DNA from: Chryseobacterium flavum
Lineage (GTDB): Bacteria > Bacteroidota > Bacteroidia > Flavobacteriales > Weeksellaceae
Assembly: GCF_003385595.1 (NCBI RefSeq)
Contig: NZ_QNUE01000002.1
Coordinates: 347,874 to 411,873 of the forward strand
Direction of reading: 5' to 3'
DNA: 64,000 nt
The notes under the pieces were generated by a model that made no database searches, was not told where the DNA came from, and saw only the letters and a program-made list of their open reading frames with translations. A program made the position numbers and the translations under genes. Positions 1 to 8,248 of this stretch are shown here, piece after piece (within the stretch, counting starts at the first letter, position 1; every line of letters begins with the position of its first letter).

Positions 1-138
1 GTTCTTATTAAAACCCATTTTCGAAATAAAATGAAATACTAAATTTTATGGTAAATAAATCTGAATATTTCATTCACCAAAACTTTAAACGTAAAAATTT
101 TACAAAAAAGATTTTTTAGGTTAATTCATAAAAATTAA

Positions 139-161
139 AATACGACATATTTTGTCGTATT
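139..161. promoter_or_regulatory. Inverted repeat, candidate operator of the WYL regulator
   Basis: AATACGACA and its exact complement TGTCGTATT are separated by 5 nt. The repeat lies just upstream of the TATATTTG box of the WYL regulator gene. An inverted repeat overlapping the promoter of a regulator gene suggests autoregulation; this is inference. Confidence 0.5.
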
Positions 162-168
162 AACCTCT

Positions 169-176
169 TATATTTG
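169..176 (+). promoter_or_regulatory. Promoter -7 element (TATATTTG)
   Basis: Exact match to the Bacteroidetes TAnnTTTG element, 17 nt before the ATG of the WYL regulator. A TTG at 152-154 is closer than the usual -33 spacing. Confidence 0.5.
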
Positions 177-193
177 TCTTTCAAAATTTTACC

Positions 194-1114
194 ATGAAGA
201 AAGATTTTTACCTGACACGATATGCTTTGATTATAAAAAGACTGGAAAATTCTCCGGCGACCTATTCACAGCTGGAAGAATACCTTTTAAACTCTTTTGA
301 ATTTCAGGATGCCGGAATCAAGAGTTATTCGATCCGTACCCTGCAAAGGGATATCCGTGAGATTTCTGATCTCTTTAATCTTTCCATTCATAATAAAAAA
401 AAGGGTGATAACCGGTATTATATTGAAAGCCGTCCTATTATGGAAGTGGATGAATACAATCAAAAGCTGCTGGAATCATTTCAGGTGAGCAATGCGCTTA
501 ATCTTCATCCTGATTTTTCAAATTTAATCTTCTTTGAAACCCGTAAACCTACAGGTGTGGAACATTTCTATGACCTATTCTTTGCCATCCGCAATAAAAG
601 GGTAATTACTTTTGAGCATTATAACTTTAAAAACAAACTCATGACTTCCCGTAAAGTCCATCCCCTGGCTTTAAAGGAATCCAAAGACCGGTGGTATCTT
701 ATTGCAATAGATACCAAAGACAAAATTCTGAAGTCATTCGGACTGGACCGGATTAATTATCTGGATGTGGGAAAAAATAAATTCCGTGAAAAATATAATT
801 TTAATTTCAGGGAGCATTTTAAGAATGCTTTCGGAGTAATGAATCTGGCAGAACAGAAGCCCCAGAATATTGTGCTGAAATGCAGCCGTCATCAGGGAGA
901 ATATATCAGAAGTTTCCCACTCCATCAATCGCAGAAAGAAACCAAAGAGACCCCGGAAGAAATCTACTTTGAGTTCTTCCTTCATCCTACGTATGATTTT
1001 ATGCAGGAAATACTTTCATATGGAAAAGAAGTAACCGTCTTAGAACCGAAAGGTTTAGTTGATGAGATCCGTAATCATCTTCAGGAGTCACTGAACCGCT
1101 ATCTTGAAAGCTGA
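194..1114 (+). CDS. WYL-domain transcriptional regulator
   Basis: A predicted cytoplasmic DNA-binding regulator of 306 aa. Residues 1-75 form an N-terminal helix-turn-helix region containing SIRTLQRDIREI, typical of DeoR/YafY-like HTH domains. Residues 125-230 form a WYL domain with the literal W-Y-L at 167-169 in DRWYLIAID, followed by a WCX-like C-terminal extension. WYL domains are thought to bind ligands such as nucleotides or oligonucleotides. The regulon is not evident: the gene is followed by an overlapping secreted-protein gene and tadA. A perfect 9-bp inverted repeat directly upstream suggests it controls its own promoter. Family assignment is firm; target and ligand are unknown. Confidence 0.85.
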   Translation: MKKDFYLTRYALIIKRLENSPATYSQLEEYLLNSFEFQDAGIKSYSIRTLQRDIREISDLFNLSIHNKKKGDNRYYIESRPIMEVDEYNQKLLESFQVSNALNLHPDFSNLIFFETRKPTGVEHFYDLFFAIRNKRVITFEHYNFKNKLMTSRKVHPLALKESKDRWYLIAIDTKDKILKSFGLDRINYLDVGKNKFREKYNFNFREHFKNAFGVMNLAEQKPQNIVLKCSRHQGEYIRSFPLHQSQKETKETPEEIYFEFFLHPTYDFMQEILSYGKEVTVLEPKGLVDEIRNHLQESLNRYLES

Positions 1115-1790
1115 AAACAAATCATTTCATCTCATATTTTTTAAGTATATTTACATAAATATACCTGGTTTGAGAGCTTTATTTATTTGCACCTGCTTCT
1201 TTATTTCTTCATTTTGCCTGTCACAGCAAAAGGAGGAGTTCAGGCTTGTAAAAAGCTATTATAATCAACACCGGAGTATGCTGAATCAGGAATTCAGAAA
1301 AAAATTTGATGCCGAACCCAATACCTTTAAAAAACAGGCCATAAAGGGAGATTTTCTTTACTTCATGAAAAAAATGGACAGTATTGAAAATACAGCATTG
1401 ATAGGTGCTCTGCTGAAAGTAAGGAATCTTGAAGATCTTGAGTCTATAAAAATGTCAAAAGGAGCATTCAGAGAAAGGCCCGGAAATACTGCAGAAACAG
1501 CCCCCGATTATCCCGGAGGAATCAATACACTGAGACAGGAGGTTGCAGATCTTATTTATGTAGATGCCGTTTACTCGGAAGCCAAAACAGTAAAAACAAG
1601 TGTTGCTTTTATTGTAGAAAAAGACGGAAGCATCAGTAATGTTCATGCACAGGGCGATAATTTCACTTTTAACCGTCAGGCTGAAATTGCCTTATACTCT
1701 ATTTCTGAAAAATTCCTTCCGGCTTTAACCAAAGGAGATCCGGCAAGATTTCAATTCAGGCTTCCTTTAACTTTAACTATGGCAGAATAA
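1104..1790 (+). CDS. Exported protein with TonB C-terminal-like domain
   Basis: A protein of up to 228 aa with a hydrophobic export signal (about residues 23-41, ending near FCLSQQ) and a C-terminal region (about 136-228) resembling the energy-transducer TonB C-terminal fold: YPGG at 136-139, then VEKDGSISNV at 171-180. Flavobacteria have many such small periplasmic proteins with no known partner. No ATG fits: the open frame begins with TTG at 1104, overlapping the WYL gene, and a second TTG at 1170 would give a cleaner signal peptide. The start is therefore uncertain. The 3' end overlaps the tadA start (TAATG). Function is unknown beyond the domain resemblance. Confidence 0.6.
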   Translation: MKAENKSFHLIFFKYIYINIPGLRALFICTCFFISSFCLSQQKEEFRLVKSYYNQHRSMLNQEFRKKFDAEPNTFKKQAIKGDFLYFMKKMDSIENTALIGALLKVRNLEDLESIKMSKGAFRERPGNTAETAPDYPGGINTLRQEVADLIYVDAVYSEAKTVKTSVAFIVEKDGSISNVHAQGDNFTFNRQAEIALYSISEKFLPALTKGDPARFQFRLPLTLTMAE

Positions 1791-2221
1791 TGTTTACTGA
1801 TGAATATTATATGAAAATGGCTCTGCAGGAAGCAGAAGCTGCCCTGGGAAAAGATGAAGTCCCTATTGGATGTATAGTAGTTTCTAATAACCGGATCATT
1901 GCAAGAGCCCATAATCTTACAGAAACCTTGAATGATGTTACTGCCCATGCAGAAATGCAGGCCATTACTTCCGCAGCTAATTTCCTGGGAGGAAAATATC
2001 TTAAAAACTGTACACTGTATGTAACGTTAGAACCTTGTGTAATGTGCTCGGGAGCCCTTTCGTGGTCTCAGATCTCAAAAGTTGTCATCGGGGCAAGAGA
2101 CGAACAGAGAGGATTTATCAACAAAAATTTGTCCCTTCATCCCAAAACAGAAATTATAACAGGGGTTATGGAACATGAATGCTCCACCATTGTTAAGGAA
2201 TTTTTTAAAAGTAAAAGATAG
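1790..2221 (+). CDS. tadA: tRNA-specific adenosine deaminase (TadA-type)
   Basis: A zinc deaminase of the CDA superfamily. TadA converts the wobble adenosine of tRNA-Arg(ACG) to inosine in the cytoplasm. The 143-aa length fits. The zinc site and catalytic glutamate are visible as HAE (53-55) and PCVMC (82-86), and EVPIGC (23-28) is the usual N-terminal motif. The start ATG overlaps the upstream stop (TAATG), implying translational coupling. A general nucleoside deaminase such as guanine deaminase is the main alternative, but length and motif context favour TadA. Confidence 0.88.
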   Translation: MFTDEYYMKMALQEAEAALGKDEVPIGCIVVSNNRIIARAHNLTETLNDVTAHAEMQAITSAANFLGGKYLKNCTLYVTLEPCVMCSGALSWSQISKVVIGARDEQRGFINKNLSLHPKTEIITGVMEHECSTIVKEFFKSKR

Positions 2222-2243
2222 CAGCATACTAGCTTATTCCTGA

Positions 2244-2780
2244 TTATTTTGAAGGATTAAAAATAGAGTACATTATCAGATCAAAATAGTCACCATCTTT
2301 TTTGACATGTTGTTTTAAAACAGCCTCTTTCTCCATTCCTATCTTTTCCATAATTTTTCCTGAGGCAGGATTGTGAATAAAATGAGTCGCGAAAATTTTA
2401 TTGAGATTAAGTTGGCTGAAACCAAAATTCACAATTGCTTTGGCAGCTTCAGTTACATATCCTTTATTCCAGTAAGGCATTCCTATCCAATATCCAAGCT
2501 CTGCTTTGTCATCATCACGGTCATGAAGACCTATAGCACCTATAATGTGCCATTCTTTATTCCGTATACCAAAAGTATAACCAGTATTGTTTTTAAAAGA
2601 TTCCTCGGACATTTTGATCCAGAGCCTGGCATCATTATCAGTATATGGATGTGGAATATTAGACGTCAGATCAGAATAAATCCGATGCTGAAGATAGTTA
2701 GTAATCAACGGAATATCTTTTTCTTCCAGCTTAGAAAGGACAAGCCTCTCCGTTTCCAGCACAGGAAATTCTTTTATCAT
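2244..2780 (-). CDS. GNAT-family N-acetyltransferase (RimJ/RimL-like)
   Basis: A 178-aa protein with the layout of ribosomal-protein-alanine acetyltransferase relatives: an N-terminal ETERLVLSKLEEKD segment, a central ELGYWIGMPYWNKGYVTEAAKAIV acetyl-CoA-binding region (quoted as two motifs, ELGYWIG and NKGYVTEA), and a C-terminal NPASGKIMEKIGMEKEA segment. The family transfers acetyl groups from acetyl-CoA to N-termini or small amines. The substrate cannot be told from sequence. It lies 59 bp downstream of coaX on the same strand and may be cotranscribed with it. Confidence 0.8.
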   Translation of the reverse strand: MIKEFPVLETERLVLSKLEEKDIPLITNYLQHRIYSDLTSNIPHPYTDNDARLWIKMSEESFKNNTGYTFGIRNKEWHIIGAIGLHDRDDDKAELGYWIGMPYWNKGYVTEAAKAIVNFGFSQLNLNKIFATHFIHNPASGKIMEKIGMEKEAVLKQHVKKDGDYFDLIMYSIFNPSK

Positions 2781-2839
2781 ATGTGATTGGTTTTTATTAA
2801 TAACAATTTGGACATGGCTTTCCCAACTTACCTTTGAAG

Positions 2840-3598
2840 TTACAGGTCTTTACCCAGGAAGTAAAGCCCTTTCAGGGTATGAAGCCTGTCCATGACATGA
2901 ATTTTATCCGTCAGGGGCTTGTATACATGAGAAACACCACCGGTTGCGACTACAAAACAATCGTCATTAACCTCATCATTGATTCGGTTAATAAAGCCTT
3001 CAACCATTCCCAGGAAACCATATACCATCCCGCTCTGCATACAGGTTACCGTATCCAGCCCCAGAACTGATTTAGGTTTTTTCAGCTCGATGTCAGGGAG
3101 CTGTGCTGTCTGGCTGATCAGTGAATTTAACGAAGTAACTATTCCCGGTGCAATAATAACGCCTAATGTCTCCCCGTTTTCGGCTACACAGCTGGCAGTA
3201 AGAGCGGTTCCGAAATCGATAATAATCTTTTTCCTGTCCGGATACAGATTATGAGCAGCTACAAGATTTGCATAAATATCTGTTCCCATCTGTTTTGATT
3301 TTGCCTGAACGCCTGAGGGTGTTGTTCTGTCAACAATAACAGGAAGAATCCCATGTATTTTTTTAATTCCGGAGCTCATTACTTTAGTAAGCTGCGGAAC
3401 CACAGATCCTATAATCACTTTGTCAATTTCTTTAGGCTCAATTTTATAGGTCTGATACAGCATCAGCATCTGCACATAAAGTTCGTCTGCGGTCCGGTAA
3501 GGTTTTGTATTGATTACCCAAGAAATATCACAGTTATCTCCATTGAAAAGACCAAATCGGATGTTACTGTTCCCTACATTTATTACAATTGAATTCAT
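2840..3598 (-). CDS. coaX: Type III pantothenate kinase
   Basis: Phosphorylates pantothenate in the first step of coenzyme A synthesis. The 252-aa length and ASKHA-type layout fit CoaX: an N-terminal phosphate loop (NVGNSN, 7-12), GTD at 105-107 carrying the expected catalytic Asp, DFGTALT (128-134) and a C-terminal ATGG (218-221). Two usual motif residues differ. The first motif normally reads D-x-G-N-T but has Asn7 in place of Asp, and the second normally reads G-x-D-R but has Ile108 in place of Arg. It may be a lineage-specific variant. A TAAATTTG box lies upstream on the minus strand. Confidence 0.8.
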   Translation of the reverse strand: MNSIVINVGNSNIRFGLFNGDNCDISWVINTKPYRTADELYVQMLMLYQTYKIEPKEIDKVIIGSVVPQLTKVMSSGIKKIHGILPVIVDRTTPSGVQAKSKQMGTDIYANLVAAHNLYPDRKKIIIDFGTALTASCVAENGETLGVIIAPGIVTSLNSLISQTAQLPDIELKKPKSVLGLDTVTCMQSGMVYGFLGMVEGFINRINDEVNDDCFVVATGGVSHVYKPLTDKIHVMDRLHTLKGLYFLGKDL

Positions 3599-3638
3599 TT
3601 ATATTTTAACAGGCTATGATTTGAAAAAATTTTCCTCC

Positions 3639-3646
3639 CAAATTTA
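3639..3646 (-). promoter_or_regulatory. Promoter -7 element of coaX
   Basis: TAAATTTG on the minus strand, about 40 nt before the coaX ATG; exact TAnnTTTG match. Confidence 0.5.
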
Positions 3647-3655
3647 TAAAAAAAT

Positions 3656-3683
3656 AAAAGGAGTACTTTCAAATACTCCTTTT
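3656..3683 (-). terminator. Terminator of the M1 peptidase gene
   Basis: AAAAGGAGTA pairs with TACTCCTTTT around an 8-nt loop. The hairpin lies just past the minus-strand stop of the M1 peptidase gene and has T-rich flanks. Confidence 0.7.
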
Positions 3684-3701
3684 ATCTATATGTTTATCGT
3701 T

Positions 3702-5540
3702 TTATTTTATTTCTATAAAGTTATCCGCCATATTCACATCTGCAATTCTCTGGCTGAAATCAATTCCCAATACAGACAATTGAGATTTTGAATAAGGAAT
3801 CGTTACAGTATATTCCTTCTGGGTCCAAGGCCAGTACGGCATGGTCTTAAAATCACCATACACATCTTTTTCTTTCCATGTATGCGTCATATTCAATGGA
3901 ATCTGATACGTAACTATTTTCTTATCTTTAGTCATTACACTGAAATCTACAGGCATAGGAACCTGTCCATTGTTTACCAGAGTAATTGTAGTGGATTGGG
4001 CATCATATTTCACATCTTTGATTCCGTAATCAATTGTTTTGGTTGTATTGATCCAGTAATTATGGAACCATTTCAGATCCATTCCTGAAACTTTTTGAGC
4101 AATATGAAGAAAATCCCTGTCTGAAGGATGTTTCATACTCCACTGATCATAATATTGCTTTAAGGTTTCTGCAAGATTTTGTTCCCCCATAATATATCCC
4201 AGCTGAACCAGGTATAATTCACCTTTTACATAAGATGCATACGTATAAGAAGTCCCGTTATCATGATGGTCTCCTAACCATACAGCAGGTTCTTCGATTC
4301 CTTTTTTAACAAAGTTCCGGTAAGCATCCAGTGTTTTTGCAAAAGGATTTGGAAGCTCTTCGGGAAAAAGCTGGTACATGGTATAGCCTTCGGCATAGCT
4401 TGTAAACCCTTCATCCATCCATGGACGTACGGATTCATTTGTTGCAAGCATTTGCTGGTACCATGAATGAGATCCTTCATGAGCCATAAGCCCCATCAGA
4501 TCCTTTATGCTTTTGGCTTCACCTAAAATCATGGTACACATTCCGTATTCCATTCCACCGTCTCCACCCTGAATAAATGCGTAAGTCGGATATACATATT
4601 TACCAAAATGAGAATTCATAATCTGGAAATATTTGGTAATATAAGGCTGAGCCTCCCCCCAGACCTTAGTTTTATCATTTTTCTGATATACCAGATATAC
4701 TTTCGGACCATCAGGAACATTGAAACTCTCCACAGAATAATCCCTGTCTGCACTCCATGCAAAATCAAGAATATTTTTCGCAGTCCACTTCCAGGTTGCC
4801 TTTTTATCTTTTTCTGTTTTGATTTTCGCATTGGAATCATATCCTTTCACTTCTGCCGGATTTTCAAGAATTCCGCCCGCACCTACAACATAATCCTTAT
4901 TGATTTTAATGGTCACGTCAAAATCAGAGAATGGGGCATGGAATTCCCTGCCCATATAATCAAATGTTGCCCAGCCGTCATAATCGTATTCAGCAATTTT
5001 GGGGTACCACTGTGTCATTGTCATATCAACACCTTCCCTGTTGTTTCTTCCGCTTCTTCTGATCTGCTGAGGTATTACAGCATCCCAGTCCATCGTAAAC
5101 GTTGTTGTGGAATTTGGTTTGATAGGCTCTGACAGATACACCTTCATAATAGTTTCCTGAACTTCAAATTTCAAATCTTTTCCATTCTGCCTGATCCAAT
5201 GGATATTCTGAACTCCCTCCTGATCTTTCGGAATAGAAGCCAATCGTGAAATTCCATCTTTCTGCAACCTTCCGTCACCATTTTTTCCCTGGGAAGCGAC
5301 TCTTTGATCCATCATAGAATTAGGTTTAAAAGCATTCCAGTATAAGTGGAAATAAACCACATTCAGTTCATCCGGTGAATTGTTGGTGTATTCTATAGTT
5401 TGTTTTCCCTGATAGGTAAATTTTTCAGCATTGACATCAATATCCATCTTGTACTTTGCAGCCTGCTGATAATAAGCTCCTTGCTGAGCCTGAAATTGTG
5501 AAATGATAAACGCAAAAATGATTGCAGCCGATTTTCTCAT
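3702..5540 (-). CDS. M1-family (gluzincin) metallopeptidase, secreted
   Basis: A zinc aminopeptidase-like protein of 612 aa. Residues 1-19 look like a signal peptide ending in QFQAQ, so it is exported. The M1 signature is complete: exopeptidase-type GGMEYG (328-333), zinc-binding HEGSH (354-358), and the third zinc ligand Glu377 in DEGFTSYAE, the expected 18 residues after the HExxH motif. The N-terminal half is the usual M1 beta-sandwich and the C-terminus carries further beta-rich sequence. It probably trims peptides in the periplasm or at the surface. It stands alone, with its own terminator. Confidence 0.88.
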   Translation of the reverse strand: MRKSAAIIFAFIISQFQAQQGAYYQQAAKYKMDIDVNAEKFTYQGKQTIEYTNNSPDELNVVYFHLYWNAFKPNSMMDQRVASQGKNGDGRLQKDGISRLASIPKDQEGVQNIHWIRQNGKDLKFEVQETIMKVYLSEPIKPNSTTTFTMDWDAVIPQQIRRSGRNNREGVDMTMTQWYPKIAEYDYDGWATFDYMGREFHAPFSDFDVTIKINKDYVVGAGGILENPAEVKGYDSNAKIKTEKDKKATWKWTAKNILDFAWSADRDYSVESFNVPDGPKVYLVYQKNDKTKVWGEAQPYITKYFQIMNSHFGKYVYPTYAFIQGGDGGMEYGMCTMILGEAKSIKDLMGLMAHEGSHSWYQQMLATNESVRPWMDEGFTSYAEGYTMYQLFPEELPNPFAKTLDAYRNFVKKGIEEPAVWLGDHHDNGTSYTYASYVKGELYLVQLGYIMGEQNLAETLKQYYDQWSMKHPSDRDFLHIAQKVSGMDLKWFHNYWINTTKTIDYGIKDVKYDAQSTTITLVNNGQVPMPVDFSVMTKDKKIVTYQIPLNMTHTWKEKDVYGDFKTMPYWPWTQKEYTVTIPYSKSQLSVLGIDFSQRIADVNMADNFIEIK

Positions 5541-5627
5541 TTAAAATTTTATTTTTTTCTAAAGGTAGGTAATTTAAATAACACCCTCAAATAGGAGTTA
5601 TTTTGAAATTTTAGATGGTTTTGGGTA

Positions 5628-6113
5628 TTAATTGTTAAATTGTTTATCAAACTTTAAGATCTTTTTGATCAGGGTAATCTGCCCCAGATGGTAATAGCCA
5701 TGTTCAATCATGCCATCAATATTTCTTCGGTAAGTACCATATTTTTCATCTACAAAGACTTCGTCAAGTTTGGACTCCGGCATCTGTTCCAATAATCCTG
5801 CAAATTTTTCAGCATCTACCCAGAGTTTATTCAGCAGGTCTTCCCATTGTTCCCGGGATTCTATGGGCGGAAGATCAAAACTGAATTGATCTTTGATCTC
5901 AAGGCCTCCTCCTTCAAAAACATTAACAATTCCTGCTATATAATAATCAATATGAAAAGTAAGCATTGCAATAGTATTTAAAGAACCTATCTTCGTGACG
6001 GCTTGTTGCCAATCTACATCTGAAAGCTGATCTTTAAAATTAGTATTGGCAATCCAGAGACCATCCAGCATAACTTCTCTGAATCTTTTTGATAATTGTA
6101 ATACTGAACTCAT
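5628..6113 (-). CDS. DinB-family protein
   Basis: A 161-aa four-helix-bundle protein of the DinB/YfiT type: LSKRFREVMLDGLW near the N-terminus, then MLTFHIDYYIAGI and a C-terminal IEHGYYHLGQITLIKK with the usual metal-binding histidines. Members are metal-dependent thiol transferases or have no known role. The frame stays open a further 38 codons upstream, but that stretch is low-complexity and hydrophobic. The ATG at 6113 matches the start of homologous DinB domains and was chosen for that reason. Confidence 0.75.
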   Translation of the reverse strand: MSSVLQLSKRFREVMLDGLWIANTNFKDQLSDVDWQQAVTKIGSLNTIAMLTFHIDYYIAGIVNVFEGGGLEIKDQFSFDLPPIESREQWEDLLNKLWVDAEKFAGLLEQMPESKLDEVFVDEKYGTYRRNIDGMIEHGYYHLGQITLIKKILKFDKQFNN

Positions 6114-6215
6114 AGTTACTATTTTATTTATCGTTTTTAAAGATAAGCAATTGGAAAATAACATTTTAAATTTCAACGATTTACTGATTACGTAGATATT
6201 TATAAGCACAAAAAA

Positions 6216-6239
6216 CCTCAGATACAAAAGTATCTGAGG
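6216..6239 (-). terminator. Terminator downstream of the 564-aa protein gene
   Basis: CCTCAGATAC pairs perfectly with GTATCTGAGG around AAAA, followed on the minus strand by a run of T. Confidence 0.75.
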
Positions 6240-6265
6240 CCTGTGTTATAATTTTTAAATTACAA

Positions 6266-7957
6266 TTATTTTTTGTCAGAAGTTTCCTTCTTTCCGCTGT
6301 TTAAAATCTTTTCAAGGATTCTTAGCGTAATCAGGTAAGTGGGTTTTACTCCCGTAAGTCCCAGTCCTCCTGAAGACAATGTACTTCCTGTTTCCAATGG
6401 ATTATCAGATGCATAATAAGCATAGCATACAAACAGCTCAGGCGAAATATGATGCCTGATTTTGGAAGCTACCTGGATAGCCTTCTGATAATGTGCCCCT
6501 TCCATTTCAAGCCCGATTGCTTTCCATGAAGTATTCATAAAATACGAAAGAATATCTCTGTTTTGAAGAGAAGTTCCCAAAACCGTAATCATTGGTCCTT
6601 CGAATGCTTTTAGTTCATCATCCTTAAAATCTTCAAGTTTCAATGCATTTTCAAAAGGATAATTGTCTGCAGTACCTTCAAAGATATGGGAGGTTGGAAT
6701 CATAATATCTCCTTTTTCTCCGGTAAGAATACCTGCTTTTCCCATAATGGAAACAGATTTTACATGCATCATATATACCTCTCCTTTATGTTCAAAAGGC
6801 CTCAGCAACTCATCCATTACTTCAAATGCCTGCTCTCCGAAGGCATAGTCAAACACCATCACTACATCATCTCCTCCAAACTTAAGATGGCTGAAAGGTG
6901 TATTTTTCAGATTAGTCTTACCCAGATCAATGATCTGAACATCTATATTACTTCCGCTTTTATCTGCAATATGAATCATTCCTTCTTCCAAAGCATACTT
7001 TAATACTTTATCACGAAGGTCTTTTTTGTTTGAAATATCTTCATACAGCTTATAGTCTACCTCATGATGATGTTTTTTCTTAAGTGCATCATTAGCATAC
7101 AGCATATTTTTTACCGAATGCATATTGGCTGAAATAATATGTAACGGACGCATATGAAGATCATTTTCAAATAAAACTTCCTTCACTTTATTGGCCCATT
7201 TCTCTCCAAAATAATGATGTCCTACCCTTTCCTTTAATATGGCACTGAAATGAATTTCCCTCTCTCTTGATTCTTTTGCATCTTCAAGACTTACTTTTCC
7301 TAAGTTATAAATGATTTTAAATAAGCGGTCAGGATTATTATCATCACCAAAAGTATTATAAGCCCTTAAAGTTTCATCAAAAGTTCTTCCTATTAAAGAT
7401 GAAAGGTGTATAAGTGCAACTTCTTTTTCCTTTCTGCTGAATTTTTTTTCTCCTTTCACTACTTCTTCAATAATTTTGAAGGCGCGTGTCGGTTTCCAGT
7501 TTTCGTCCTGGATGAAAGCGAGGTTACGGATTTTATCAGCTTCTATAAATAGGAAGGTAAGATGGGTAAGAATGTCATAAATTTCAGAACGCCCTAACAG
7601 AACTTCGATATTCATCTGGTGTTCGTCTATTCTATAACAGTTCCTTCTTCTTTTCTTGGGAACTATCGGTTCGAAACTTCCTTTATCAAACCCTTCATCA
7701 GATGTAAGATGAATAAAAGCACATTCTTCAATTCCTTCAGGAAGTCTGTCTAAAACATACATCAATCCATCAAGCTCCAGTTTATTAGGGATATTCATAG
7801 TCCCGTAAATCTCCGGATTGATTGTTTTCAACAAACTCCTAAGGCTCTCTCCTGAAACACCACCCGGCTTGAAAAATCCTCTATAAAATAAATGTCTCAT
7901 AGAGATATATAACCTTTCAATAGCCTCTGTTGTTTCTCTTGCTCTAGAATTTGTCAT
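6266..7957 (-). CDS. Conserved protein with nucleoside-phosphorylase-like C-terminal region
   Basis: A cytoplasmic protein of 564 aa with no signal peptide or membrane segment. I recall it as a conserved Flavobacteriia family of unknown function (possibly DUF6909). The N-terminal half is helical and charged. The C-terminal third resembles nucleoside phosphorylase/nucleosidase folds: SIMGKAGILTGEKGDIMIPT, then IGLEMEGAHYQKAI, like the M-E-x-A substrate-binding segment of purine nucleoside phosphorylases and AMP nucleosidase. The frame could start 13 codons earlier, but a TATATTTG promoter box lies inside that extension, so the ATG at 7957 is preferred. Function is inferred only from this resemblance. 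Confidence 0.7.
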   Translation of the reverse strand: MTNSRARETTEAIERLYISMRHLFYRGFFKPGGVSGESLRSLLKTINPEIYGTMNIPNKLELDGLMYVLDRLPEGIEECAFIHLTSDEGFDKGSFEPIVPKKRRRNCYRIDEHQMNIEVLLGRSEIYDILTHLTFLFIEADKIRNLAFIQDENWKPTRAFKIIEEVVKGEKKFSRKEKEVALIHLSSLIGRTFDETLRAYNTFGDDNNPDRLFKIIYNLGKVSLEDAKESREREIHFSAILKERVGHHYFGEKWANKVKEVLFENDLHMRPLHIISANMHSVKNMLYANDALKKKHHHEVDYKLYEDISNKKDLRDKVLKYALEEGMIHIADKSGSNIDVQIIDLGKTNLKNTPFSHLKFGGDDVVMVFDYAFGEQAFEVMDELLRPFEHKGEVYMMHVKSVSIMGKAGILTGEKGDIMIPTSHIFEGTADNYPFENALKLEDFKDDELKAFEGPMITVLGTSLQNRDILSYFMNTSWKAIGLEMEGAHYQKAIQVASKIRHHISPELFVCYAYYASDNPLETGSTLSSGGLGLTGVKPTYLITLRILEKILNSGKKETSDKK

Positions 7958-7972
7958 AAAATAAATTTCACA

Positions 7973-7980
7973 CAAATATA
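7973..7980 (-). promoter_or_regulatory. Promoter -7 element (TATATTTG)
   Basis: Exact TAnnTTTG on the minus strand, 15 nt before the ATG at 7957. Its position argues against the longer reading frame that starts at 7996. Confidence 0.55.
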
Positions 7981-8135
7981 CAAAATCTTTGTCCATTTTA
8001 TTTTAACTATCTTTTAATAAGTAGCTTAATACTGTACATGTTGTATTTTGTATAAATGAGGCACCCATCCCGTTAAAACAGGCCTTTATTGTTAATCAGT
8101 AATACAATCCACAGCTCATACCCCCGGCAAAAAAC

Positions 8136-8153
8136 ATTAAACCAATGTTTAAT
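8136..8153. promoter_or_regulatory. Inverted repeat upstream of glutamine synthetase
   Basis: ATTAAAC-CAAT-GTTTAAT, a perfect 7-bp inverted repeat in the 291-bp divergent region, about 65 nt before the glutamine synthetase promoter box. It could be an operator. The rest of the region shows only the two divergent promoter boxes. Confidence 0.35.
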
Positions 8154-8219
8154 TTATGTTAATTTTTAAAACAACCCCTATTTTTTTAGGGTCAAAATGA
8201 TTTCGATTCATTTTTTTTG

Positions 8220-8227
8220 TAAATTTG
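8220..8227 (+). promoter_or_regulatory. Promoter -7 element of glnN (TAAATTTG)
   Basis: Exact TAnnTTTG match, 21 nt before the ATG at 8249. It overlaps an in-frame TTG at 8225, which argues that TTG is not the start. Confidence 0.55.
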
Positions 8228-8248
8228 CCCTGTAAAAAATCACCCAAT

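Noticed and set aside
1104..1169. ATG start for the TonB-C-like protein
   Set aside because: No in-frame ATG precedes the signal peptide; only TTG codons at 1104 and 1170 are available.
2373..2786. 137-aa plus-strand ORF
   Set aside because: Antisense to the GNAT gene, with shadow-like composition.
4608..5132. 174-aa plus-strand ORF
   Set aside because: Lies wholly antisense to the well-supported M1 peptidase gene and has no domain.
5628..6227. Longer DinB reading frame
   Set aside because: The first 38 residues are low-complexity and not part of the DinB domain; the ATG at 6113 is better.
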